The notes beneath the pieces were generated by a model. That model saw nothing but the letters and a program-made list of their open reading frames with translations, searched no databases and was not told where the DNA came from. A program made the position numbers and the translations under genes. A DNA stretch of 64,000 bases. It comes from Stenotrophomonas maltophilia (GTDB taxonomy: Bacteria; Pseudomonadota; Gammaproteobacteria; Xanthomonadales; Xanthomonadaceae). Positions 1 to 7,217 of the stretch are shown here, piece by piece; the stretch's first letter is position 1, and each line of letters opens with the position of its first letter. Where the stretch lies: positions 1,687,001 to 1,751,000 of the forward strand of contig NZ_CP154630.1 of the NCBI RefSeq assembly GCF_039555535.1, written 5' to 3'.

Positions 1-1
1 C

Positions 2-595
2 ACCGCCATCCTGTCGTGGATGGCGTTCAACAACCGCAAGCTGGCCGACCGCCTGATCCTGTGGCCGCCGGCCATCGACCGTCACCGCCAGTACGACCGG
101 CTGGTGACCTATGGCTTCATCCACGCGGACTGGTCGCACCTGATCTTCAACATGATCACCCTGTTCTTCTTCGGGGGATTCATCGAGAGTGTGATGGTGC
201 AGCTCACCGGCAGCTACCTCACCTACCCGGCGTTCTACATCGGAGCGCTGCTGGTCTCGATCCTGCCCAGCTACCTGAAGAACCAGAAGAACCCGAACTA
301 CCTCAGCCTCGGCGCGTCCGGAGCGGTGTCGGCGGTGCTGTTCGCCTTCATCCTGATCAAGCCGTGGTCGATCATCCTGGTGTTCTTCATCCCGGCACCG
401 GCGATTGTCTATGCCGCGTTCTACGTGGGCTACAGCATCTGGATGGACAAGCGCGGTGGTGATCGCATCAACCACAGCGCGCACCTGGCCGGTGCAGCGT
501 TCGGCGTGATCTTCATGCTGGCCATGCAGCCGAGCATCTTCACCCACTTCCTGCGCGAACTCTCCAACCCGACCTTCCGCCTCGGCGGCGGTTGA
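2..595 (+). CDS. Rhomboid family intramembrane serine protease (5' end cut by window edge)
   Basis: Integral membrane protease that cleaves substrates inside or beside the lipid bilayer. The frame is open to the left edge, so the N-terminus is missing; an internal ATG lies at position 20, and residue numbers below count from it. Visible rhomboid marks are the HxxxxHxxxN pattern at residues 35-44, the GxSG nucleophile motif with Ser100 and the catalytic His155 in the last helix (HLAGAAFG). Several hydrophobic segments separate them. These residues form the Ser-His dyad of the family, so the enzyme looks intact apart from the truncated start. It ends just before a perfect palindrome. The substrate cannot be inferred. 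Confidence 0.85.
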   Translation, partial: TAILSWMAFNNRKLADRLILWPPAIDRHRQYDRLVTYGFIHADWSHLIFNMITLFFFGGFIESVMVQLTGSYLTYPAFYIGALLVSILPSYLKNQKNPNYLSLGASGAVSAVLFAFILIKPWSIILVFFIPAPAIVYAAFYVGYSIWMDKRGGDRINHSAHLAGAAFGVIFMLAMQPSIFTHFLRELSNPTFRLGGG

Positions 596-599
596 GGGG

Positions 600-630
600 C
601 CGGGGTCGGATCCGCTGGATCCGACCCCGG
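600..630. repeat. Palindrome of the GGGGTC(A/G)GATCC family
   Basis: Perfect 14-bp arms with a 3-nt spacer, five bases after the rhomboid stop codon. Related palindromes with the same GGGTC-GATCC core lie at 3384, 9128 and 26799. There is no T-tract, so it is a poor intrinsic terminator by itself. Confidence 0.75.
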
Positions 631-650
631 GGCAGGGCCTCCGCTCCTGG

Positions 651-812
651 TCAGGCGCGGGTCTGCTGGCCGTAGGTGTCCAGCAGACGGGCGAACACTT
701 CTTCGCCGATGCGCTGGAAATCCTGGTCTTCGGTCTGCCCTTCCACCGCCAGTTGCAGCAGGCCCTCCAGCAGGGCGTGGTCGGTATCGGAATGGGAATC
801 GCTGGGGTGCAT
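651..812 (-). CDS. Small hypothetical protein, 53 aa
   Basis: Short acidic protein with no family I recognise. The frame is open further upstream to position 965, but the ATG at 812 is preferred. It has a GGAGG Shine-Dalgarno five bases upstream, and the residues before it are Arg-rich and look like non-coding translation. The C-terminal half is predicted to be helical (LLEGLLQLAVEG and IGEEVFARLLDTY). It lies between the rhomboid gene and a GNAT gene, facing the rhomboid gene. A soluble cytoplasmic protein is the best reading. The 209 bases from 813 to 1021 hold no other gene. Confidence 0.5.
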   Translation of the reverse strand: MHPSDSHSDTDHALLEGLLQLAVEGQTEDQDFQRIGEEVFARLLDTYGQQTRA

Positions 813-1021
813 CGGGGCCTCCGCGGTGATGCGCATGGTCAACGGTCGCAAGGGCCGTGCCAGCCTGGCCGTACCCCTCCACAGGCGATAGCGGCCGTCC
901 TCCCTCCAGCTTGAGGGTCGAAATCTGACGTGAATGGATTGGACTTGCCCCTGTTCAGGCTTCACGCGATCATGGCGCCCGGCTGCGCACCATCCACGCA
1001 GTCGCCGCAGGAGACAGTTCC

Positions 1022-1324
1022 ATGGCTTCGGTCACGCCCCCCGGTCTGGCCTACGAGGTCGAACACGACCTGGCCAACCATCGCTTCACCGCCCGTGTGC
1101 GCGGACAGCTGGCGGTGCTCGATTACCAGATCAAACGCAAGCGCATGGTCATCACACATACCGAAGTGCCCGAGCCGATTGCCGGCCGTGGCATCGCAGG
1201 CGAGCTGACCCGTGTGGCGCTGCGCTTTGCGCGCGAGCAGAAGTACAAGGTGGTGCCGGCATGTTCGTATGCCGAAGCCTTCCTGCAGCGGCACGAGGAG
1301 TACCACGACCTGCTCGTTGGCTGA
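1022..1324 (+). CDS. Small GNAT-fold N-acetyltransferase (YjdJ/Acetyltransf_CG type), 100 aa
   Basis: Compact Gcn5-related acetyltransferase of about 100 residues, the usual length for the short YjdJ-like family. The acetyl-CoA loop is visible as GRGIAGEL at residues 55-62. The conserved C-terminal pattern follows at 77-95: VVPACSYAEAFL and then HEEYHD, matching the family's P-x-C-x-Y...H-P-E-Y signature. An AGGAG Shine-Dalgarno lies eight bases before the ATG. The acceptor substrate is unknown for this family. The gene is read alone or with the lipoprotein gene 64 bases downstream. Confidence 0.8.
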   Translation: MASVTPPGLAYEVEHDLANHRFTARVRGQLAVLDYQIKRKRMVITHTEVPEPIAGRGIAGELTRVALRFAREQKYKVVPACSYAEAFLQRHEEYHDLLVG

Positions 1325-1388
1325 ATGCCAGCGGGCCACGCTTCAGCCATGGCAGGCGATGATGTACAAACATGAACAGGGGATCCCG

Positions 1389-2243
1389 ATGAAGATTGGA
1401 AACAACCGGCCATTGCGCGGCAGCGTGCTGGCCGGCGTGGTGGGCGTGCTGTTGCTGGCCGGTTGCCAGCGCGAGAGCGAGCCGGCACCGGCGACCGATG
1501 CGGCCCCCGCCGCCGAGGCCAGCGCTGCAGGTGAGACGCCGGCCACGGAGGCGCCGCTTGACCTGCGCGACGTGATCGAGAACAACGAACGCGAGGTGGT
1601 GGGCATCAGCTACCCGGCCGGCATCGACCGTTACCCGGGCCTGGCGCGCGCGCTGCAGGACTATGCCACCAGCGCGCGCAGCGACCTGCAGCAAGCGCTG
1701 GACGGACTCGGCAACGACAAGCCGACCATGCCCTACGAGCTGTCACTGAGTTTCGAGAAGCTGCTGGAAACCCCGCAGCTGGTGGTGGTCAGTGCCGATG
1801 GCAGCCGCTACACCGGTGGCGCCCACGGCGAGCCGCTGGTGGCCCGCTTCGTATGGCTGCCGCAGCACCAGCAGATGCTCAGCGCGGAGAAGCTGGTGGC
1901 CGATGCCAAGGGATGGAAGGCAATCAGCGATTTCGTCGCCGACCAGCTGCGCGAACGCGTGGCCACCCGCCTCAGCGGCGAGGACATGGACCCCGCCCAG
2001 CTGCAGGAATCACTGCGCAACGCATCGCGCATGATCGCCGACGGTACCGGCCCGCAGGCCGACAATTTCAGCCAGTTCCAACCGCTGACCGACGACAAGG
2101 GGCAGATCACCGCGCTGCGCTTTGTGTTCCCGCCGTACCAGGTGGGCCCATACTCGGACGGCACCCAGACCGCCGATGTACCGGCGGCGGTGCTGTTGCC
2201 GCACGTGGCCAAGGACTACGTGGAGCTGTTCGCACGCGGTTGA
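1389..2243 (+). CDS. DUF3298/RsiV-like lipoprotein, 284 aa
   Basis: Exported lipoprotein. The N-terminus has a basic start, a hydrophobic stretch and a lipobox LLAGC with Cys26. An Ala/Pro/Glu-rich linker follows to about residue 55, then a globular domain. That domain contains a SYPAGID segment, a GGAHG motif and a C-terminal FPPYQVGPYSDG segment, which are typical of DUF3298 (the domain also found in the anti-sigma factor RsiV and YdaN-like proteins). I chose the ATG at 1389 over upstream starts because it gives a canonical signal peptide and has AGGGG nearby. It sits 19 bases before cfa; co-transcription is likely. Its role is unknown; these domains are thought to bind sugars or peptidoglycan-like ligands. 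Confidence 0.75.
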   Translation: MKIGNNRPLRGSVLAGVVGVLLLAGCQRESEPAPATDAAPAAEASAAGETPATEAPLDLRDVIENNEREVVGISYPAGIDRYPGLARALQDYATSARSDLQQALDGLGNDKPTMPYELSLSFEKLLETPQLVVVSADGSRYTGGAHGEPLVARFVWLPQHQQMLSAEKLVADAKGWKAISDFVADQLRERVATRLSGEDMDPAQLQESLRNASRMIADGTGPQADNFSQFQPLTDDKGQITALRFVFPPYQVGPYSDGTQTADVPAAVLLPHVAKDYVELFARG

Positions 2244-2262
2244 CCGCAGTCGAGGAGGTGGC

Positions 2263-3378
2263 GTGGATACAGGGTTGCAGGAGCGGGTCGCCGGCCTGCT
2301 GCAGGAAGCCGGGGTCCGCATCGGCGGTACCCAGCCACAGGACATCCAGGTGCATGACCCGCGCTTCTTTGCGCGGGTCATGGGCCACGGCTCGCTGGGT
2401 CTCGGCGAGAGCTACATGGAGGGTTGGTGGGATGCCAACGTCCTCGATGAATTCCTCGTCCACCTGATGCAGGCGCACCTGGACGAACGGGTACATGGCT
2501 GGCGCGAGGTGGCCGATGCCCTGAAGGCGCGCCTGTTCAATCTGCAGGCCGGGCAGGGCAGCTACGAAGTTGGCCGCCGCCATTACGACCTCGGCAACGA
2601 CCTGTACCAGGCCATGCTCGGGCAGCGCCTGGTGTACAGCTGCGGCTACTGGCGCACTGCCGATGATCTGGACGCCGCGCAGGAGGCCAAGCTCGACCTG
2701 GTCTGCCGCAAGCTGGGACTGCGTCCGGGGCAGCGCGTGCTGGACATCGGCTGTGGCTGGGGCGAGGCGCTGAAGTTTGCCGCCGAGCGCTATGGCGTCA
2801 GCGGTGTCGGCGTGACCATTTCGCAGGAGCAGGCCGAATTCGCCCGCCAGCTGTGTGCCGGCCTGCCGATCGAGATCCGCCTGCAGGACTACCGCGAGCT
2901 GGACGAACCGTTCGATGCGATTTTTTCGATCGGCATGTTCGAGCATGTCGGCGACAAGAACTACGCCAGCTTCTTCGAGGTGGCCCGGCGCTGCCTGTCG
3001 CCGCGTGGCCTGCTGCTGTTGCACACCATCGGCACCAACATCTCCCGGCATCGCACCGATCCGTGGATCGCGCGCTACATCTTCCCCAACTCGATGCTGC
3101 CTTCGGCGGTGCAGATCACCCGGGCGTTCGAAGGTCGGTTCGTGCTGGAAGACTGGCACAACTTCGGCACCGACTACGACCTGACCCTGCAGGCCTGGCG
3201 ACGCAACGTGGAAGCCGCGTGGCCGCGGCTGGATGCCCGTTACGACGAGCATTTCCGCCGCATGTGGCGCTTCTACCTGGCCGGATCGATGGCCACCTTC
3301 CGCTGCCGGCATGCGCAGCTGTGGCAGCTGGTGCTGTCGCCGGAAGGCGTGCCGGGCGGGTACGTGGCGCCGCGCTGA
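2263..3378 (+). CDS. cfa: Cyclopropane-fatty-acyl-phospholipid synthase, 371 aa
   Basis: Cytoplasmic, membrane-associated SAM-dependent enzyme that adds a methylene bridge to cis-unsaturated acyl chains of membrane phospholipids. This rigidifies the membrane in stationary phase and acid stress. Visible are the phospholipid-side segment with YSCGYW near residues 125-130, the SAM-binding motif DIGCGWG at 161-167 and the GVTISQEQ motif after it. FDAIFSIGMFEHVG is the active-site loop. Length matches the family (about 380). The GTG start at 2263 is preferred because of a strong GAGGAGG Shine-Dalgarno five bases upstream. A palindromic repeat and a terminator follow. Confidence 0.92.
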   Translation: MDTGLQERVAGLLQEAGVRIGGTQPQDIQVHDPRFFARVMGHGSLGLGESYMEGWWDANVLDEFLVHLMQAHLDERVHGWREVADALKARLFNLQAGQGSYEVGRRHYDLGNDLYQAMLGQRLVYSCGYWRTADDLDAAQEAKLDLVCRKLGLRPGQRVLDIGCGWGEALKFAAERYGVSGVGVTISQEQAEFARQLCAGLPIEIRLQDYRELDEPFDAIFSIGMFEHVGDKNYASFFEVARRCLSPRGLLLLHTIGTNISRHRTDPWIARYIFPNSMLPSAVQITRAFEGRFVLEDWHNFGTDYDLTLQAWRRNVEAAWPRLDARYDEHFRRMWRFYLAGSMATFRCRHAQLWQLVLSPEGVPGGYVAPR

Positions 3379-3383
3379 AGAGC

Positions 3384-3421
3384 GGGGTCAGATCCCTTTT
3401 CGCAGAAGAGGGCTCTGACCC
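3384..3421. repeat. Palindrome of the GGGGTCAGATCCC family
   Basis: Imperfect inverted repeat (GGGGTCAGATCCC... pairing with ...GGGCTCTGACCC) just after the cfa stop. Members of the same family lie at 600, 9128 and 26799. Confidence 0.7.
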
Positions 3422-3430
3422 AGCCACAAC

Positions 3431-3463
3431 AAAAAACCGCCCGGTCTCCCGGGCGGTTTCCGT
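3431..3463. terminator. Bidirectional intrinsic terminator between cfa and dcp
   Basis: Ten-bp stem AACCGCCCGG / CCGGGCGGTT with a TCTC loop, flanked by an A-run on the left and TTTCCGTTT on the right. It lies between convergent cfa (+) and dcp (-) and can serve both. Confidence 0.85.
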
Positions 3464-3484
3464 TTCAGGCCGGTACGCGGGCGA

Positions 3485-5653
3485 TCAGTTGCCAGCGCCG
3501 GTCAGGCCACGCTTTTCCAGCAGCGGTTCGATCTGCGGCTCGTGGCCGGCGAAATCGCGGAACAGCTGCATCGCATCCACGCTGCCGCCCTTGGACAGCA
3601 GGGTGGCGCGGAAGTGGTCGCCGTTCTTGCGGCTCAGGCCACCGTTGTCCTTGAACCACTTCTGGGTGTTGGCGTCGAGCACTTCCGACCAGATGTAGGC
3701 GTAGTAGCCGGCCGAGTAGCCGCCCATGATGTGGCTGAAGTACGGGGTCTTGTAGCGCGGCGGAACCGGCGCGTAGTAGATGCCGTCCTTCTCCAGCGCG
3801 GCGCGCTCGAAGGCCATCACGTCCTTGGCGGCCGGCACCTGGTCGGCGCCGATCTGGTGCCAGCGCTGGTCCAGCATGGCCGCACCCAGGTACTCGGTGG
3901 TGGCGAAGCCCTGGTTGAACTTGGCGGCAGCCAGCACCTTGTCCAGCAGTGCCTGCGGCATCGCCGAACCGTTCTGGTAGTGCTTGGCGTAGTTCTTCAG
4001 GATGACCGGGTTGTCGGCCCACATCTCGTTGACCTGCGAGGGGAACTCGACAAAGTCACGCGGCACCGAGGTGCCCGAGAAGTACGGGTACTTCACGTTG
4101 GAGAACATGCCGTGCAGGGCGTGGCCGAATTCGTGGAAGGTGGTGTTCACCTCATCCCAGGTCAGCAGGGTCGGCTGGCCCGCCGGCGGCTTCGGGATGT
4201 TCAGGTGGTTGGCGACCACCGGCTTGAAGCCGGTCAGCTTGGACTGCGAGACGTAGGAGTTCATCCACGCGCCACCGCGCTTGGAGGCACGCGCATACGG
4301 GTCGAAGATGAAGATCGCCAGCTGGCTGCCGTCGGCGTCGAACACGTCGTAGACAGTGACGTCATCGTGGTAGACCGGCAGGTCGGTGCGCTGCTTGAAG
4401 GTCAGGCCGAATTCCTGACCAGCGGCGTAGAACACGCCGTTCTCAAGCACGTTCTTCATTTCGAAGTACGGCTTCAGCTGCGACTCGTCGAAGTTGTACT
4501 TGGCCTGGCGTACCTTCTCGCTGTAGAAGGCCCAGTCCCACGGTTCCAGCTGGAAGGTCGGCTTGCGCGCAGCCTTCTGTTCCTTGTCGATCATCGCCTG
4601 CAGGTCGGCGGCTTCGCGCTTGGCGTTGGCCACGGCGGCCGGAGCCAGCTTGCCCAGCATCGCGTTGACCGCTTCGGGCGTCTTGGCGGTCTGGTTGGTC
4701 AGGTTGTAGGCGGCGAAGTTCGGGAAGCCCATCAGCTTGGCCTTGTCGGCACGCAGCTGCATGATGCGCGAGACCAGCGCGGTGTTGTCGAACTCACCGC
4801 CGCGGCTGCCACGGCTGACCGACGCTTCGTAGATCTTCTGGCGCAGGGCGCGGTTGGCCAGGTTGGTCAGCGGCGGCTGCCCGGTGGTGTTGAGCAGAGT
4901 GATCACGTACTTGCCGTCCTGGCCGCGGGCCTTGGCGGCTTCGGCGGCGGCGGCGATCTGCTCCTTGGACAGGCCGTCCAGTTCCTTGACGTCATCGACG
5001 GTGATCGCCGAAGCGTTCACTTCCGACTGCACGTTCTGGCTGAACTTGGTGCCCAGGTTGGCCAGCTCGGCATTCATCTCCTTCAGCTTGGCCTTGTCGG
5101 CCTCGGACAGCTTGGCGCCTGCGCGCACGTAGTTGTCGTAGTACTTCTCGACCAGGCGCACGCCTTCGGCGTCCAGGCCCAGCTGGCTGCGGGTGTCGTA
5201 CAGCGCCTGGATGCGGGCGAACAGCTTGCCGTTCAGCGCGATCGCATCGCTGTGCGCGGCGAACTTCGCCGAGTAGTCGGCCTGCAGCTTCTTGCGGGTG
5301 TCGTTGGTATCGGCGCCCACCAGGCTGAAGAACACGGTGGTCGCGCGGTCGAGGATGTCACCGCTCTTTTCCAGGGCGATGATGGTGTTGTCGAAGGTCG
5401 GCTTGGCCTTGTTGTTGGCGATGGCCTCCACTTCCTTCAGCTGCTGCGCCATGCCGGCGTCGAAGGCCGGGGCGAAGTCGCTGTCCTTGATCTTGTCGAA
5501 CTGCGGGAAGTGCAGCGGCAGCGGGCTTTCGGCAAAGAACGGGTTGGCCTGCTGGGCGGCGGTGCTGGCGGCCGGGGTGGCGGCGCCGGCCGAGAAGGCG
5601 GGCAGGGCAAGGCCGAGGGACATGGCCACGGCAAGGGCAAGGCGAGTGGTCAA
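3485..5653 (-). CDS. dcp: M3 family zinc metallopeptidase, peptidyl-dipeptidase Dcp type, 722 aa
   Basis: Zinc oligopeptidase that removes dipeptides from the C-terminus of short peptides. The thermolysin-like zinc motif H507-E-F-G-H511 is clear, followed by the M3 signature region (ALHGMFSNVKYPYFSGTSVPRD) and the C-terminal PPRYKTPYFSHIMGGYSAGYYAYIWSE block. A typical signal peptide (hydrophobic stretch ending around AFSAGAA) indicates export to the periplasm, common for the Xanthomonadaceae version. The start is a TTG at 5653 with GGAG eight bases upstream; I kept it because it preserves the basic n-region of the signal peptide. Length 722 fits Dcp. It converges on cfa. Confidence 0.9.
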   Translation of the reverse strand: MTTRLALAVAMSLGLALPAFSAGAATPAASTAAQQANPFFAESPLPLHFPQFDKIKDSDFAPAFDAGMAQQLKEVEAIANNKAKPTFDNTIIALEKSGDILDRATTVFFSLVGADTNDTRKKLQADYSAKFAAHSDAIALNGKLFARIQALYDTRSQLGLDAEGVRLVEKYYDNYVRAGAKLSEADKAKLKEMNAELANLGTKFSQNVQSEVNASAITVDDVKELDGLSKEQIAAAAEAAKARGQDGKYVITLLNTTGQPPLTNLANRALRQKIYEASVSRGSRGGEFDNTALVSRIMQLRADKAKLMGFPNFAAYNLTNQTAKTPEAVNAMLGKLAPAAVANAKREAADLQAMIDKEQKAARKPTFQLEPWDWAFYSEKVRQAKYNFDESQLKPYFEMKNVLENGVFYAAGQEFGLTFKQRTDLPVYHDDVTVYDVFDADGSQLAIFIFDPYARASKRGGAWMNSYVSQSKLTGFKPVVANHLNIPKPPAGQPTLLTWDEVNTTFHEFGHALHGMFSNVKYPYFSGTSVPRDFVEFPSQVNEMWADNPVILKNYAKHYQNGSAMPQALLDKVLAAAKFNQGFATTEYLGAAMLDQRWHQIGADQVPAAKDVMAFERAALEKDGIYYAPVPPRYKTPYFSHIMGGYSAGYYAYIWSEVLDANTQKWFKDNGGLSRKNGDHFRATLLSKGGSVDAMQLFRDFAGHEPQIEPLLEKRGLTGAGN

Positions 5654-5783
5654 GGTAGGAACTCCGGTAAGGCAGGCAAGGGCCCGAGGTTAACCCGACC
5701 GGCGGCGCCTGCACTTGTGTCAAAAGGCATGTTGCCGGCTCGGGTCGCGGGTACCATGCATTCACCGCCCACGGCCGGCCATC

Positions 5784-6263
5784 ATGACCAGCGCCTACGA
5801 TTTCAGCTTCCGTGACCTCGACGGCCAGCCGCAGGCGCTGGCCCGTTATCAGGGCCACCCGTTGTTGCTGGTGAACGTCGCCAGCCGCTGTGGCTTCACC
5901 CCGCAGTACACCGGCCTGGAACAGTTGTGGCAGGACTACCGCGAGCGCGGCCTGGTGGTGATCGGCTTCCCGTGCAACCAGTTCGGTGCGCAGGAGCCGG
6001 GGGACGCGGCGCAGATCCGCCAGTTCTGTTCGCTGGACTATCCGGTCAGCTTTCCGCTGTCGGAGAAGATCAAGGTCAACGGCGAGGGCGCTGATCCGTT
6101 GTGGGCCTGGATGACGCACGAAAAACGTGGCCTGCTCGGCAGTGCCCGCATCAAGTGGAATTTCAGCAAGTTCCTGGTCGATCGCCAGGGGCAGGTGGTG
6201 TCCCGGCATGCGCCCAACACCAGGCCGGAGCAGTTGCGCAGCGCGATCGAAGCGCTGTTGTAG
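5784..6263 (+). CDS. Glutathione peroxidase, cytoplasmic, 159 aa
   Basis: Thiol peroxidase of the glutathione peroxidase family that reduces hydrogen peroxide and organic hydroperoxides. The peroxidatic Cys36 lies in NVASRCGFTPQY, the catalytic Gln in GFPCNQFGAQEPG and the Trp-Asn pair in KWNFSKFL. No signal peptide is present, so it is cytoplasmic, unlike the exported paralogue at 50345. Bacterial enzymes of this size usually draw electrons from thioredoxin. The ATG at 5784 gives the standard family N-terminus. The TAG stop is the last three bases of the GTAG that opens the adjacent SMAG repeat. Confidence 0.9.
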   Translation: MTSAYDFSFRDLDGQPQALARYQGHPLLLVNVASRCGFTPQYTGLEQLWQDYRERGLVVIGFPCNQFGAQEPGDAAQIRQFCSLDYPVSFPLSEKIKVNGEGADPLWAWMTHEKRGLLGSARIKWNFSKFLVDRQGQVVSRHAPNTRPEQLRSAIEALL

Positions 6264-6345
6264 AGCCGAGCCCACGCTCGGCTGCTCGTCCGGCCGACAT
6301 TGAGGGCGCGCGGTGCGCGCGAGCCGAGCGTGGGCTCGGTTCTAC
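6260..6345. repeat. SMAG-type REP inverted pair
   Basis: GTAG followed by a GAGCCGAGCCCACGCTCGGC stem-loop, and an inverted copy ending in CTAC. The GTAG overlaps the stop codon of the glutathione peroxidase gene. It lies between convergent genes (gpx and fpr). Confidence 0.9.
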
Positions 6346-6357
6346 AGGCGCAACGGT

Positions 6358-7137
6358 TTACTTCTCGACGAACGCGCGCTCGAACACGTAGTGGCCCGGT
6401 TGGCCGATGCGCGGCGAAACCTGGAAACCCCGGGCATCGAGCACGGTGCGAAGGTCGGCCAGCATCTGCGGGCTGCCGCAGATCATCGCGCGGTCGTTCT
6501 CCGGGCTCAGTTCCGGCAGGCCGAGGGTGCGCTGCATCTCGCCGCTCTCCATCAGCTGGGTCAGGCGGCCCTGGTTGGCGAACGGCTCGCGGGTAACGGC
6601 CGGGTAGTACAGCAGCTTGTCGCCGATCATCTCGCCGAGGAACTCGTGCTCGCGCAGTTCCCTCTCGAAGTAATCGCGGTAGGCCAGGTCCTTTTCGTAG
6701 CGCACGCCGTGGCACAGGATCACCTTCTCGAAGCGCTCGTAGGTTTCCGGGTCCTTGATGACCGACAGCCACGGCGCCAGGCCGGTGCCGGTGCCCAGCA
6801 GGTACAGGTTCCTGCCGGGATGCAGGTCGCTGATCAGCAGGGTGCCGGTGGGCTTCTTGCCGACCAGTACCTTGTCGCCCGGCTTGATGTGCTGCAGGCG
6901 CGAGGTCAGCGGGCCGTCCTGCACCTTGATGCTGAAGAACTCCAGCTGTTCTTCCCAGTTGGCACTGGCAATGGAATAGGCGCGCAACAGCGGTCGCGCC
7001 TCGGTTTCCAGGCCGATCATCACGAACTGGCCGTTCTCGAAGCGGAAGCCGCTGTCGCGGGTGAGGGTGAAGCTGAAGTAGGCGTCGGTCCAGTGGCGGA
7101 CCTCAAGCACCGTTTCGGCGCCGAAAGCGGAGGACAT
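6358..7137 (-). CDS. fpr: Ferredoxin--NADP reductase, 259 aa
   Basis: FAD enzyme exchanging electrons between NADPH and ferredoxin or flavodoxin, used in oxidative-stress defence and iron-sulfur or haem metabolism. The FAD motif RAYSIAS starts at residue 52, the NADP-binding GTGTGLAP motif is at 115-122 and MICGSPQML near the C-terminus. The terminal residues FVEK match the subclass I bacterial Fpr family; length 259 is standard. The gene is preceded by an inverted repeat resembling a Fur box (7179-7197), so iron or oxidative-stress control is plausible. It reads in the same direction as the ABC exporter upstream, 80 bases away. Confidence 0.93.
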   Translation of the reverse strand: MSSAFGAETVLEVRHWTDAYFSFTLTRDSGFRFENGQFVMIGLETEARPLLRAYSIASANWEEQLEFFSIKVQDGPLTSRLQHIKPGDKVLVGKKPTGTLLISDLHPGRNLYLLGTGTGLAPWLSVIKDPETYERFEKVILCHGVRYEKDLAYRDYFERELREHEFLGEMIGDKLLYYPAVTREPFANQGRLTQLMESGEMQRTLGLPELSPENDRAMICGSPQMLADLRTVLDARGFQVSPRIGQPGHYVFERAFVEK

Positions 7138-7178
7138 GGGCGTATCTATCGAAAGTCGTCGGGGATGATTCTATCTCA

Positions 7179-7197
7179 AATGAGACAGGTTCTCATT
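7179..7197. promoter_or_regulatory. Candidate Fur box upstream of fpr
   Basis: Inverted repeat AATGAGA-N5-TCTCATT, perfect over 7-bp arms, lying 42 bases upstream of the fpr start. It matches 16 of the 18 specified positions in the common gammaproteobacterial Fur-box form AATGAGAATNATTCTCATT. It stands out as AT-rich in a GC-rich intergenic region. Confidence 0.6.
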
Positions 7198-7217
7198 AGG
7201 CGGAACGAGAGGCGTTC

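Noticed and set aside
813..965. Upstream extension of the 53-aa minus-strand gene
   Set aside because: The added residues look like non-coding translation, and the inner ATG at 812 has a much better Shine-Dalgarno.
3542..5815. 757-aa plus-strand open frame opposite dcp
   Set aside because: Antisense shadow of the M3 peptidase; composition typical of non-coding frames, no domain, no ribosome-binding site.
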